Positions 50,198 to 59,598 of a stretch of DNA of 64,000 nt are shown here, in pieces. A model generated the notes under the pieces. It saw only the letters and a program-made list of their open reading frames with translations, had not been told where the DNA came from and ran no database searches. Both the position numbers and the translations under genes were made by a program. How positions within the stretch are numbered: position 1 is the stretch's first letter; each line of letters begins with the position of its first letter. Source of the DNA: an uncultured Chloroflexota bacterium (GTDB taxonomy: Bacteria > Chloroflexota > Dehalococcoidia > GIF9 > AB-539-J10); the NCBI GenBank assembly GCA_903884455.1, contig CAISEW010000041.1:34086-98085 (forward strand), in the 5' to 3' direction.

Positions 50198-51895
50198 ATG
50201 AAGAAAACTGGTGCTCAGATTCTCTGTGAGAGTTTAATTAAAGAAGGGGTAGAGGTTATTTTCGGCATTCTCGGTGGGGCTGTCTTACCGCTATATGATA
50301 CCTTCCCCCAATATCCTCAACTCCGACATATATTGGTTCGCCATGAGCAGGGAGCGGCTCATGCCGCCGATGGCTATGCTCGAGCCACTCATAAGGCGGG
50401 AGTATGTGTTGCTACTTCGGGGCCTGGAGCTACTAATCTGGTTACAGGCATTGCCTGCGCCTATATGGATTCAGCACCCATGATAGCTATAACTGGCCAG
50501 GTAGCCAGACCGGTTATTGGCAAGGATGCCTTTCAGGAGACGGATATCACGGGCATCACCATTCCAATTACCAAACATAACTATCTTGTTACCGATGTTG
50601 CTGAGCTGGCTAAAACGGTTAAAGAGGCCTTTCATATTGCCCAGACAGGGAGGCCGGGACCTGTGCTTATTGACATACCGCGGGATGTTCAGCAAGAGCA
50701 AACCGACTTTGTTTATCCCGATAAGATTGATTTGCCGGGCTATAAGGTTATCTCTCGTGGGCATCCAGCTCAAATTAAGAAAGCAGCCAAGCTCATTAAC
50801 GAAGCTGAGCAGCCTGTTATCATCGCTGGCAGGGGGATAATTATTTCCCAAGCCTATGATGAGTTTAAGGAATTTGCTGAGAAAGCACAATTACCAGTGG
50901 CTCACACGCTCCTGGGCCTGGGCTCCTTCCCAGGGAACCATATACTTGATCTGGGCATGATGGGGATGCATGGCACAGGTTGCGCCAATATGGCAGTGCA
51001 AAACGCCGACCTCCTTATCGCTATTGGCATGAGATTTGATGATCGGGCTACAGCAAATACCACGGAATTTGCTCCCAATGCCCGCATCATTCACATCGAT
51101 ATCGACCCCGCGGAGATTGGAAAAAATGTTCCCGTAGATATTCCTGTAGTGGGAGATATAAAAAGTGTGCTCACAGCCCTGAATAAGGAAATTGAGAGAA
51201 GAGAGCATGTGGATTGGCTTTCTCAAATAGAACAGTGGAGGTATGAGTATCCGTCGCTAGAAATCAGACAAAGCGATGAGCTATTGCCTCAATACATTAT
51301 TCACCAAATCTACGAGGCCACACAAGGTAATGCTCTAGTGGTTACCGGGGTGGGGCAGAATCAAATGTTTGCGGCACGATATTTTACTTATACCAAGCCA
51401 AACAGCTTTATTTCTGCGGGAGGTTTGGCGCCTATGGGGTTTGAACTACCCGCGGCCATGGGAGTTAAAATCGGTCGCCCTGAGGAACTGGTATGGTGTG
51501 TTGCCGGCGACGGTGGCTTTCAGATGACTATCCAGGAGTTAGCTACCATAACACAGGAAAACATTGCTGTAAAAATAGCTATTATGAACAACGGGTATTT
51601 AGGTATGGTAAGACAGTGGCAAGAGCTATTTTATGGACGGCGCTACGTTGACACGAAACTTTGGAATCCCGATTTCATCAAAATCGCCGAAGCGTATGAC
51701 ATTTCTGGTGTCAGGGTGAAACACAGAGAAGAAGTTATCCCGGCTATACAGAAGGCCATGGAGTCCCCCGGAGCTTTTCTTATCGATTTTCTTATCGAGC
51801 CCGAGGAGAACATCTATCCCATAGTGCCACCAGGGGAAAGCCTGGCCAGATTCTTTGAGCCCTCAAGGACAGAATTATGGGGAGAGAAATTCTAA
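50198..51895 (+). CDS. ilvB: Acetolactate synthase large subunit
   Basis: A 565-residue thiamine diphosphate enzyme condensing pyruvate with pyruvate or 2-oxobutyrate. The catalytic Glu is in HEQGAAHAADGYARAT; the ThDP motif is GDGGFQMTIQELATITQENI ending in NNGYLGMVRQWQ. Ribosome site AAGGAG, 11 bases after ilvD. Confidence 0.97.
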   Translation: MKKTGAQILCESLIKEGVEVIFGILGGAVLPLYDTFPQYPQLRHILVRHEQGAAHAADGYARATHKAGVCVATSGPGATNLVTGIACAYMDSAPMIAITGQVARPVIGKDAFQETDITGITIPITKHNYLVTDVAELAKTVKEAFHIAQTGRPGPVLIDIPRDVQQEQTDFVYPDKIDLPGYKVISRGHPAQIKKAAKLINEAEQPVIIAGRGIIISQAYDEFKEFAEKAQLPVAHTLLGLGSFPGNHILDLGMMGMHGTGCANMAVQNADLLIAIGMRFDDRATANTTEFAPNARIIHIDIDPAEIGKNVPVDIPVVGDIKSVLTALNKEIERREHVDWLSQIEQWRYEYPSLEIRQSDELLPQYIIHQIYEATQGNALVVTGVGQNQMFAARYFTYTKPNSFISAGGLAPMGFELPAAMGVKIGRPEELVWCVAGDGGFQMTIQELATITQENIAVKIAIMNNGYLGMVRQWQELFYGRRYVDTKLWNPDFIKIAEAYDISGVRVKHREEVIPAIQKAMESPGAFLIDFLIEPEENIYPIVPPGESLARFFEPSRTELWGEKF

Positions 51896-51978
51896 GCATC
51901 AATTACAGAATTCCAGTGACCAAAAGAAGAGGTTTTTGAATTTAGAGATTGTATGGGATTTATCTATGGGAGGGCAAA

Positions 51979-52470
51979 TTGACTGATACAAAACATACTT
52001 TAGTAGCTTTAGTGGAAGATAAACCAGGGGTGCTTAATCGAGTAGCTAGTCTATTCCGACGGCGCTCCTTTAATATTGAGAGTCTTGCTGTAGGTGGTAG
52101 CGAACACCCCGGCTTATCTCGGATGACTATTGTTGCTATTGGTGATTCTGCCCAGGTAGAGCAGGTAAGAAAGCAACTGGAAAAGCTAATTAACGTGGTT
52201 AAAGTCTCTGATATAACCGAAGAAGACATGGTGACCAGAGAATTGGCTTTAATTAAAGTGAAGGCTACTGCCTCGACAAGAAGCGAGATTATGCAAATCG
52301 TGAATATTTTCCGGGCTAACATAGTTGATGTTTCTCCAGGTTCACTGACAGTGGAGGTGACTGGTGACGAAGGCAAAGTGAATTCTCTGCTCGGGCTCCT
52401 TCGTGATTTTGGTGTTAAGGAAGTTTCAAGAACTGGCAGGATAGCCTTAACTCGCGGAAGCAGTTCTTAA
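51979..52470 (+). CDS. ilvH: Acetolactate synthase small (regulatory) subunit
   Basis: 163 residues from TTG 51979, chosen for GGGAGGG just upstream; the frame is open ten codons further with no ribosome site. ACT domain for valine feedback (HTLVALVEDKPGVLNRVASLFRRR) and second domain (ELALIKVKATASTRSEIMQI...VTGDEGKVNSLLGLL). Partner of the IlvB subunit encoded just upstream. Confidence 0.94.
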   Translation: MTDTKHTLVALVEDKPGVLNRVASLFRRRSFNIESLAVGGSEHPGLSRMTIVAIGDSAQVEQVRKQLEKLINVVKVSDITEEDMVTRELALIKVKATASTRSEIMQIVNIFRANIVDVSPGSLTVEVTGDEGKVNSLLGLLRDFGVKEVSRTGRIALTRGSSS

Positions 52471-52514
52471 ATGATTGCTGATAACTGACAACTGAAGGTT
52501 AATAAGGAGGGATT

Positions 52515-53507
52515 ATGGCTAAAATTTATTATGACAAGGATGCCAACCTGAATTTGCTCAAAAGAAAGACAATTGGCATTATTGGCTTTGGGAGTCAAGG
52601 GCATGCCCATGCCCAGAATCTAAGAGACAGCGGCTGTCAGGTCATCGTCGCTGAATTACCGGGCACCCAAGCCTGGAAAGCAGCAAAAAAAGCTGGTTTT
52701 GAAGTGGCCACCGCCGCTGAAGTAGCCAAGAAGGCAAATATAATTGTTATGCTAGCTCCGGATACTGCACAGCCCAGAATCTACCGGGAGTCAATTGAGA
52801 AGGAAATGGCCCAGGGCAAGACACTTATGTTTGCTCATGGTTTTAGTATCCACTTTTCCCAAATCGTGCCTCCAGTTGGAGTTGATGTTAGCATGATAGC
52901 GCCTAAATGTCCGGGACATATGCTCAGAAGGCTTTATACTGAAGGTTTAGGACCTCCGGCCTTGGTGGCTATCCACCAGGATGCCTCGGGGAAAGCCAAA
53001 GAGACAGCTCTGGCCTACGCCAAGGGGATTGGTTGTGCTAGAGCCGGGGTTCTGGAAACGACTTTTGCTGAAGAGACCGAGACCGACCTGTTTGGCGAGC
53101 AAACGGTCCTTTGTGGAGGAGTTTCTTCTCTGATAAAGGCTGGCTTTGAAACATTGATAGAGGCTGGCTATCAACCGGAGATCGCCTATTTCGAGGTTTG
53201 CCACGAGTTAAAGCTCATTGTTGACCTGATTTATCAAGGTGGTTTGAGTTATATGCGCTATTCGGTAAGTGATACGGCAGAGTACGGAGATTACACGCGA
53301 GGCCCGCGGGTCATTGATGATTTGGTCAGGGAAGAAATGGAGCAAATCCTGGCAGAGATTCAGGATGGCAGCTTTGCTACAGAATGGATTTTGGAAAACC
53401 AGGCAGGCCGCCCCAGCTTTAATGCTATGAAGCGGATGGAAGCAGAGCATCCCATCGAAGTTGTGGGCAAAAAACTCAGGGATATGATGCCCTGGCTGAA
53501 GGGCTAG
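52515..53507 (+). CDS. ilvC: Ketol-acid reductoisomerase
   Basis: A 330-residue class I enzyme. NADPH site [20 protein letters not shown]; metal-binding region [16 protein letters not shown] and [19 protein letters not shown] with [12 protein letters not shown]. The short acid-sensitive loop suggests standard NADPH preference. Start ATG after AAGGAGGG. Last gene of the ilv operon; leuA does not follow. Confidence 0.97.
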   Translation: MAKIYYDKDANLNLLKRKTIGIIGFGSQGHAHAQNLRDSGCQVIVAELPGTQAWKAAKKAGFEVATAAEVAKKANIIVMLAPDTAQPRIYRESIEKEMAQGKTLMFAHGFSIHFSQIVPPVGVDVSMIAPKCPGHMLRRLYTEGLGPPALVAIHQDASGKAKETALAYAKGIGCARAGVLETTFAEETETDLFGEQTVLCGGVSSLIKAGFETLIEAGYQPEIAYFEVCHELKLIVDLIYQGGLSYMRYSVSDTAEYGDYTRGPRVIDDLVREEMEQILAEIQDGSFATEWILENQAGRPSFNAMKRMEAEHPIEVVGKKLRDMMPWLKG

Positions 53508-53518
53508 GTATTATTAGA

Positions 53519-53562
53519 AAAGCTTGCTACTGACGCACTACTGCGAGCTTTAAAAAATTTTT
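53519..53562 (+). terminator. Intrinsic terminator of the ilv operon
   Basis: A 9-bp stem AAAGCTTGC / GCGAGCTTT with a 15-base loop, then AAAAAATTTTT. Confidence 0.6.
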
Positions 53563-53663
53563 GTAAGACCTGATAATAATCTCCTGCGCACACGCCAGCA
53601 GAAGATAGTGCATTTTGGTCAGCGTTATCTTATAATATTAGAAAGAGACTGGGAGGTGTGGCC

Positions 53664-53996
53664 ATGTCATGCTGTCAATATTGCGGGGAAAAAATAACTG
53701 AAGATACAGTGTTTTGCCCTAAATGTGGGGAGGTTTTAGTTGGGGAAGATACAGAATGGCAAGAGTTTCAGCTTCAGGGGGGAGTTGATGAAGCGAAAGA
53801 TAGAGCAAATATGTATATTATTTTGGCAATAATTCTGGTAACAGTGGGAATGGTGGGTGGTAGTGTTCTTCTTATCTCACCGAGTATGCTTGGGCTTTTT
53901 GGAATTGTGCTTGTTTGCTTGGGCATTGGATGTACTGCGGCGGCTGATCGATATGAACACAAAGCTAGGAATTTGAAGAAACAACTCAGTCAGTGA
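53664..53996 (+). CDS. Zinc-ribbon membrane protein
   Basis: About 110 residues from ATG 53664 (GTG 53658 also possible) behind GGGAGGTG. N-terminal zinc ribbon (CQYCGEKITEDTVFCPKCGE), polar linker, two hydrophobic helices (MYIILAIILVTVGMVGG and LGLFGIVLVCLGIGC). TATAAT at about 53631 is the likely -10. A regulatory or assembly function is unproven. Confidence 0.7.
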   Translation: MSCCQYCGEKITEDTVFCPKCGEVLVGEDTEWQEFQLQGGVDEAKDRANMYIILAIILVTVGMVGGSVLLISPSMLGLFGIVLVCLGIGCTAAADRYEHKARNLKKQLSQ

Positions 53997-54051
53997 AATT
54001 AATCTCAAGCTGCCATGTTTGGGCAGAAGAAGATACCCAGCAACTCTCTTT

Positions 54052-55110
54052 TCAGTAATTGCGTTCTGCTAGAAAATGTGTTATTTGCTTCAAAGGAGCC
54101 TGGCGGTTCCTTTCTATGCCGCTGGCTTCGAGCTGCTCTAAGGCTCGACGGCAACATTGCTGAACTAGATTCTGGGCGTGGTCTCGGGCGCCTGACTGAT
54201 CAAGTATCCCCACTACTATGGGTACATCTCTATCATTAATATGCCTCTGTAAGTAAAGTCTCTCAAGCTTTGCCTTATCCTTGCTCTCTCTAAGTGCATA
54301 AACTATGGGTAAAGTTTTCTTTCTTTGTCGGAGATCCTCTTCTATTGATTTTCCTGTGCTTTCTTTCATACCCCAAATCCCTAATATATCATCACGAATT
54401 TGATAAGCCATACCTAATGCTTCACCAAACTGATGAAAATACTGTACCTGCTCTCTTCCTTTACCCAGATAAGCTCCCATCGAAGTAGATGCCGCTATCA
54501 GGGCTGCTGTTTTCTTTCTTATCATGTTGAGATAATCCTCTACAGTAATATCAACTCTGTTCTCGAATTCGATATCTAGACATTGTCCTTCACAAAGCTC
54601 CTTGCAGGCTTCGGCTAAGAGATGAAAAGAATGTACAATCTCTTCGCTGGGTACACCATTATCTTTCAACTTAAGTAAGGCTAGAGAAGCCAGGGCAAAC
54701 ATGAAATCACCGATGTTTATAGCTTGCGACTTACCCCACAATTTCCACACAGTGGGCCGCCCACGTCGTTCATGACTTATATCCTGGATATCATCATGGA
54801 TGAGAGAAAGATTGTGGACAAATTCCACAGCTGCTGCAGATGGCAATACCTGTGCTGTGTCACCTCCCACTGCTCGACAGCTGAGAAGATGGAGGATAGA
54901 ACGGATAAATTTACCTGGCTTCCCCTGGCGAGCACAACCCTTCTCGTTCTCCCAGCCCATATGATATCGCAGAATATTGCGAAGAGATGGAGGGGTTCTG
55001 TTAATTATTTCCTTCAACTCATCCTGGACGCTATCACGATATCCTGTCCACTCCTTTAGAGTGGCATCAAGATCTCCCAAGTGCTCTTTTATGCCCTGTT
55101 TACTTGCCAT
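54052..55110 (-). CDS. Polyprenyl diphosphate synthase
   Basis: A 352-residue trans-prenyltransferase that elongates allylic diphosphates. First Asp-rich motif LIHDDIQDISHERRGRPTVW and second motif MAYQIRDDILGIWG. GDFMFALASLALL continues the fold. Chain length cannot be read from sequence alone; the product may serve the UbiA enzyme encoded upstream on the same strand. 229 bases separate the two genes. Confidence 0.88.
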   Translation of the reverse strand: MASKQGIKEHLGDLDATLKEWTGYRDSVQDELKEIINRTPPSLRNILRYHMGWENEKGCARQGKPGKFIRSILHLLSCRAVGGDTAQVLPSAAAVEFVHNLSLIHDDIQDISHERRGRPTVWKLWGKSQAINIGDFMFALASLALLKLKDNGVPSEEIVHSFHLLAEACKELCEGQCLDIEFENRVDITVEDYLNMIRKKTAALIAASTSMGAYLGKGREQVQYFHQFGEALGMAYQIRDDILGIWGMKESTGKSIEEDLRQRKKTLPIVYALRESKDKAKLERLYLQRHINDRDVPIVVGILDQSGARDHAQNLVQQCCRRALEQLEASGIERNRQAPLKQITHFLAERNY

Positions 55111-55339
55111 CAGCGGTCGTTTGCCTAAAGAATTCGCAGTCAGACAAATTCAGAGGCTCTTTGTAATCTAGCTAAGGACAACTTCAGCAACCTTGTTCGA
55201 TAATTTTCGGTCTGCCTCATCTGCGTTTAAGCCAAGATAACACGGTTGTGGCACCTCGTCAATTTTGCATTTGCGGCCGGAGAGTATTACTGGATTTTCA
55301 ATGAAATTTCAAAAAATTGCTTGAAAAAGGAAAGAGAAA

Positions 55340-56224
55340 CTAAACAATCGCTGCAATTATGTATCCTACAGCTAATAGAGACTGGGTGCCTAGCACTACC
55401 ATCAAATTAGCGCCCAGGGCGGGCAACAATTTGCTCTCTTCATCATAATTACGGGCTCCCTTTATTGCTTTCACTCCCAGAGGAAGTGTTAGCAGACCCA
55501 GTAAGGCAAATATCGGCATAAACCCCGCTATTGACCATGCAGCTATCCACACATACATTGCTATGATCAACATGGAGTACAATAAAGATGCCTTCTTCTT
55601 TCCCATTACAATGGTGAGAGTCTTTTTCCCAGCCTTTTCGTCAGCCTCCACATCGGGGAATTCATTTAGCAACAGGGCATTATGGAGTAAAATCCCCGAG
55701 GGTATAGCTGCAATCACCGCCTCCCAGGTATAGGTTCCGCTTTGAACAAAGTAGGCTCCTAAGACCGGCAACATTCCCAGTCCTAAGCCGCAAGCGATTT
55801 CTCCCAACCCCCATCTTTTCAGGTGAGTTGTATATAGAAGTACACAGAGTGTGCCTATTACCAGAACGGGCACTAAAAGCCAACCTCTAAGGATAACAAA
55901 ATAGATGCCTATCGGAATGGCTAATAAAAAACAGAGGAGACCAAACCTGCCCACAGAGACAGGAGTGAGAAGCCCGGCAGATAAGATGCCGCTTCCCCCA
56001 CTGAAAGGCGTTCTTTTTACTTCCAGGTCTATCCCGCTCTTGTAGTCGAAATAATCATTCAATGTGTTAACGCTGGTGTGGACAAGGAGTAGTCCAACAA
56101 GAGCCAGTAGACAATACAGAAGGCTGAAGTAACCATGATACCAGGCTACTGAAGTACCGAGAAATACCACCATCAGCGAGATTATCAAAAACTGGGGTCT
56201 AGTCTCTAGAAACCATGTTCGCAT
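55340..56224 (-). CDS. UbiA-family prenyltransferase (MenA-like)
   Basis: A 294-residue membrane enzyme with about eight helices. First Asp motif NTLNDYFDYKSGIDLEVKRTPFSGGSG and second NEFPDVEADEKAGKKTLTIVMG. The pattern is closest to 1,4-dihydroxy-2-naphthoate prenyltransferase, implying menaquinone synthesis, but no other men gene is nearby. Follows the TIGR04076-type gene by 28 bases. Confidence 0.85.
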   Translation of the reverse strand: MRTWFLETRPQFLIISLMVVFLGTSVAWYHGYFSLLYCLLALVGLLLVHTSVNTLNDYFDYKSGIDLEVKRTPFSGGSGILSAGLLTPVSVGRFGLLCFLLAIPIGIYFVILRGWLLVPVLVIGTLCVLLYTTHLKRWGLGEIACGLGLGMLPVLGAYFVQSGTYTWEAVIAAIPSGILLHNALLLNEFPDVEADEKAGKKTLTIVMGKKKASLLYSMLIIAMYVWIAAWSIAGFMPIFALLGLLTLPLGVKAIKGARNYDEESKLLPALGANLMVVLGTQSLLAVGYIIAAIV

Positions 56225-56252
56225 CGTGTCACCTGGCCTCGCGATTATCTCG

Positions 56253-56510
56253 TTAAGGCAAAGTGCGCCTTAGTTCAAACACCACCGGGTTTCCTGGGTC
56301 AGGACAGGCAACAGTAGCCTTGTTTCGGTCTTTCTCCCAGGGGAACGAACCACCGAATCGAAGGACTTGGGCACAAGGAAAAAGGGAGTGAAAAGCCCAT
56401 GAACAAAGGTCAGGCGGCATCTGTTCTCCGATGACAAACTCATCACCAACCTTGTGTTGAGCTTCGCAAGTCCCCTTCTGGGATATTACCTTGGCTATCA
56501 CATCAGACAT
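56253..56510 (-). CDS. TIGR04076-family small protein
   Basis: 85 residues. The pattern GTCEAQHKVGDEFVIGEQMPPDLCSWAFHSLFP, then LRFGGSFPWEKD and TVACPDPGNPVVFELRRT is the hallmark of this widespread family of unknown function, common in anaerobes. It heads the gene run with ubiA. Confidence 0.8.
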   Translation of the reverse strand: MSDVIAKVISQKGTCEAQHKVGDEFVIGEQMPPDLCSWAFHSLFPCAQVLRFGGSFPWEKDRNKATVACPDPGNPVVFELRRTLP

Positions 56511-56819
56511 CTTAACCTCCTATTTCATTTTTCATTACCGCTCAAACTAATATCTTTTATCTCCGTTTTTGGGTAAAGCGACCTGAATATATAGTACATT
56601 ATGGTATGGCTCAGTACAAGTGAGTGGCGAATGTACAGGATGTGCATTGTCCGTCCACACCAACCCTTTTTGTTTTTCCGCCGCGCTCACTCCAGCTTAA
56701 TGGACATGTGGAAAGAGCCCGGAGGATTCACACTGAAGATGCTAATGTGATAGTGCTATAATCATAGAGTTTAGGGCGATGGAGATTGCTCTAGCAAAAA
56801 TAGACATGGAGGCAGGAGT
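56511..56819. other. Divergent spacer with plus-strand promoter
   Basis: No gene. TATAAT with an extended TGC at 56754-56762 is the likely -10 for the D-2-hydroxyacid dehydrogenase gene; the -35 is weak. The rest is featureless to me. Confidence 0.5.
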
Positions 56820-57854
56820 TTGAGCTTCAAAGTAGTTGATACCTTTTATGTGCCCGGGATAATTCCCACCTACGATGAGTTGTTGACCAAGTTAGGAGTG
56901 GAAGTGGAAAAGACTTTCTGTACTACTGAAGAGGAACTTATCTCCGCCTGTTCTGAATCTGACGCTGTTATAGCAGTGGGAATAAGGATAACGCCAGGGT
57001 ATGTCTTTAGTCCCAAAGTAATCGAGAATCTAAACAAATGCCGACTGATTGCCCTTACGAGTATAGGTTATGACAATGTGGACATAGCCGCAGCTACCGA
57101 AAAAGGTGTTTGTGTTGCCAATGTTCCCTATTATTGCTTGGAGGAGGTCTCAGACCACGCTATGGCACTTATTCTCACCTGCGCCAGGAAGTTTTATCAA
57201 CTATTTCCCGACATTAAGAGTGGGAAATGGAGTACCCAGGCAGATTACTTGAGTGCCTTGAAGCCGTTACATCGGCTATCTGGGCAAACCTTAGGGCTTA
57301 TTGGCTTTGGCAATATACCTCGTACCCTTGTCCCGAAAGCCAAAGCTTTTGGCTTCAGAATCATTGTCTACGATCCCCATGTGCCTAACATCCTGTTTAA
57401 GACATTTAAAGTGGAATCGGTAGAGCTCGATCAGTTGCTTAAAGAGTCGGACTTTGTTTCCATGCATGCTACTCTCACCCCAGAAACCAAGCACATGATG
57501 GGGCTTCATCAATTTAAGAAGATGAAGCCCACCGCTTATTTCATTAACACAGCCCGGGGAGAGCTCGTGGATGAAAGGGCTCTTTATACTGCCCTTTCAG
57601 AGGGACTAATTGCCGGTGCTGGCCTGGATGTGTTGGAGGCAGAGCCTCCTAGCCGCGACAATCCCTTGCTCAAGCTTAACAATGTTCTCATTACCGGTCA
57701 TTTTGCTTACTATTCCGAGGAGTCACATGAAGAATTATTTAGGTGGCCCTGGGAAGAGGTAGCCAGAGTATTGCAAGGGGAGTGGCCTCAGGGCTTGGTT
57801 AATCCACAAGTCAAAGAGAGATTTAGTGTTAAATGGGGCGCTCACCCCAAGTAA
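56820..57854 (+). CDS. D-2-hydroxyacid dehydrogenase (CtBP/SerA-like)
   Basis: A 344-residue NAD-dependent dehydrogenase. NAD site LGLIGFGNIPRTLVPKAKAFG; catalytic Arg in NTARGELVDERAL, Glu in GLDVLEAEPPSRDNPL and His in ITGHFAYYSEESHEE. TTG start behind AGGCAGGAG. Without SerA regulatory domains the substrate remains open. Confidence 0.85.
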   Translation: MSFKVVDTFYVPGIIPTYDELLTKLGVEVEKTFCTTEEELISACSESDAVIAVGIRITPGYVFSPKVIENLNKCRLIALTSIGYDNVDIAAATEKGVCVANVPYYCLEEVSDHAMALILTCARKFYQLFPDIKSGKWSTQADYLSALKPLHRLSGQTLGLIGFGNIPRTLVPKAKAFGFRIIVYDPHVPNILFKTFKVESVELDQLLKESDFVSMHATLTPETKHMMGLHQFKKMKPTAYFINTARGELVDERALYTALSEGLIAGAGLDVLEAEPPSRDNPLLKLNNVLITGHFAYYSEESHEELFRWPWEEVARVLQGEWPQGLVNPQVKERFSVKWGAHPK

Positions 57855-57876
57855 ACAAAGCTATTTCTTACACCCC

Positions 57877-57905
57877 TTGACAAGGCTTTAGAAGTGTGTT
57901 ACTAT
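57877..57905 (+). promoter_or_regulatory. Consensus promoter of the ncRNA
   Basis: TTGACA (57877-57882), exactly 17 bases, TACTAT (57900-57905). No open reading frame follows on this strand before the T-run at 58070-58075. Confidence 0.75.
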
Positions 57906-57908
57906 AGT

Positions 57909-58075
57909 GATGCTCCAAGTAATCAAACAGGAATTTGGCGAGTGTGGAACCGACCGCCGAGTAAGTGGAAGCTGAAAAGTGCTGGGAGGTAAGAGGCCCA
58001 GCGCAAGGTAGGTGGAAGCAGAAAGGAGGGTGGTGGAGAGCCAAGAAAAGGGAGGTTACTTGGGGCATCTTTTTT
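57909..58075 (+). ncRNA. Structured ~165-nt non-coding RNA, rod-shaped (6S-like or new)
   Basis: The predicted transcript starts with GATGCTCCAAGTAA (57909-57922), which pairs over 14 bp with TTACTTGGGGCATC (58056-58069), followed by a T6 run. Inside lie, nested in order, TTTGGC (57934) with GCCAAG (58040), CCGCC (57954) with GGTGG (58032), and an apical 8-bp hairpin GTGCTGGG (57979) with CCCAGCGC (57997). Internal loops are purine-rich and contain a near-repeat GTGGAAGCTGAAAAG / GTGGAAGCAGAAAGG. A long rod with bubbles of this length is like 6S RNA. RNase P, tmRNA and SRP signature sequences are absent. It lies between convergent protein genes and has its own promoter. Confidence 0.7.
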
Positions 58076-58140
58076 CCCCCAGTTGTTTATTGTTATACTA
58101 GCTATAAGTATTGCCACAAAAAAGAGAGCGAAGGGGGTGG

Positions 58141-59586
58141 TTAGTGCGGCTCGGCGCCTTTGGTTAGCTCGGGGTGGAGGATGCCAATGAAGGGCAAATT
58201 ACGGTATTCTCCCTTGTAATCTAGTCCATAACCCACTACGAACTCGTCGGGGACCTCAAAACCTACGTAATCAAGAGGAACATTTATCAATCGACGTGCT
58301 TTCTTATCAAGCAAGGTACAAACGCGAAGACTGGCAGGATTGTGAGCAGAAAGATGACTGAGGATGTAATTCAGTGTCATGCCGGTATCTACAATGTCTT
58401 CAACCATCAGTACATGTTGCCCTGTTATGCTGCTATCGAGGTCTCTGGTTATCTTGACCACCTGACCATCACCACCGTAGTAAGAGATAGCCATAAAGTC
58501 CAGAGTAACCGGAAGAGAAAGGTTCTGCATCAGGTCAGCCATAAAGCAGACAACGCCCTTCAAGATGCCTATTAGCACTAATCGCTGGCCAGCGTAATCA
58601 CGCGAAATGTGTCTGGCTAGGGTTTTTACCCTTCGTTGAATTTTGGCATGGCTGTACAAAACTCGGTCGATTCCCTCTACTTTAGCTTCGCCGAGAGGGC
58701 CATAACCATATTTGGCTAGCAGCTTGAGGAAATCGTTTTTGTTCAGAAGCCTGATATTGACTTCGGGGTAAAGTTCTCTGAGCTGGCGCAGCTTGCGATT
58801 TTTCTCGGTTAGCAGATGTTGTTTTAATGTAGTGAGTTCAACATAAAGGTCTAGCTCGGGCAAATAAAAATCGGGAGTGAACATCTCTGCTATCTTATCG
58901 CCTTCCCACCTAAGAGGAAACGAACGAGGCTCATAAAGCCATTCAATACAGTAGAAGTCTAAAAGTTTGGCAAAATCCTCCTCGCTGGGATGAGCAAAAC
59001 TGGTTGGCCTCAGCGTCGTAGCAGGTAACGGAGATACTCTAGACGATTTTCTTCGTTTCTCATTTGCCTTATAGTCTTGCTCTAGCAATTGATGAAGCTC
59101 TGCTCTCTCAAAGATGACGGCGCAAATATCGGCAACACTGAGGAGGAAACTTTTATCAGCTTCGGAGAATTGGCGAGGCTCACGAGTGTAAATTCGAATC
59201 TCTCCAATAGCTTCTCCTTTCTCAAGTACGGGAATACCAAGAATAGAAGATATTCCTTGCGCTAGTGCTATTTGGGGATATTGAACTCTTTTATCTTTAG
59301 CAGCATCAGCAATAAATACCACTTTCCCATCAAGGATATCCGGGAGGCTTTTATGGACATCAAGAGGGCCTTTTTTCAGATAGAGGTCGCTCAAACCATA
59401 TGCGCCTACAGTAATCAAATATTCCTTTTGGGGATTGAGGGATAAAATGCGGCAGCCATTTGCCTGCACTGCTGTGGCAGCGCTTTTAGCTATGGAATTA
59501 CAAATTCTTCTTAAGCTAAGAGCCGAATTGGCAACTTTAGTTATTTGCTTAAGAGCTGAATAATAACTACCTCTTGCGCTACCCAC
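58141..59586 (-). CDS. GAF / nuclease-like / hypoxanthine phosphoribosyltransferase fusion
   Basis: 481 residues, GTG start at 59586. Residues about 15-165 are a GAF sensor domain. About 205-315 resemble a restriction-endonuclease-like fold (E219, PDFYLPELDLYVELTT with D239 and E250) but with Thr where the catalytic Lys would be. About 320-475 are HPRT, with ILKGVVCFMADL and the PRPP loop VMVEDIVDTGMTL, then CTLLDKKARR and YVGFEVPDEFVVGYGLDY. The HPRT part should convert hypoxanthine/guanine to nucleotides. The GAF domain suggests allosteric sensing. It starts 12 bases after nrdJ, so purine salvage is co-expressed with dNTP synthesis. Confidence 0.85.
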   Translation of the reverse strand: MGSARGSYYSALKQITKVANSALSLRRICNSIAKSAATAVQANGCRILSLNPQKEYLITVGAYGLSDLYLKKGPLDVHKSLPDILDGKVVFIADAAKDKRVQYPQIALAQGISSILGIPVLEKGEAIGEIRIYTREPRQFSEADKSFLLSVADICAVIFERAELHQLLEQDYKANEKRRKSSRVSPLPATTLRPTSFAHPSEEDFAKLLDFYCIEWLYEPRSFPLRWEGDKIAEMFTPDFYLPELDLYVELTTLKQHLLTEKNRKLRQLRELYPEVNIRLLNKNDFLKLLAKYGYGPLGEAKVEGIDRVLYSHAKIQRRVKTLARHISRDYAGQRLVLIGILKGVVCFMADLMQNLSLPVTLDFMAISYYGGDGQVVKITRDLDSSITGQHVLMVEDIVDTGMTLNYILSHLSAHNPASLRVCTLLDKKARRLINVPLDYVGFEVPDEFVVGYGLDYKGEYRNLPFIGILHPELTKGAEPH

Positions 59587-59598
59587 TTTTCTCGCACT

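Noticed and set aside
57900-58080. RNase P RNA, tmRNA or SRP RNA as identity of the structured RNA
   Set aside because: GAGGAAAGTCC, the tRNA-like ends and the GGAAGGAAGCAG-type SRP core are all missing.
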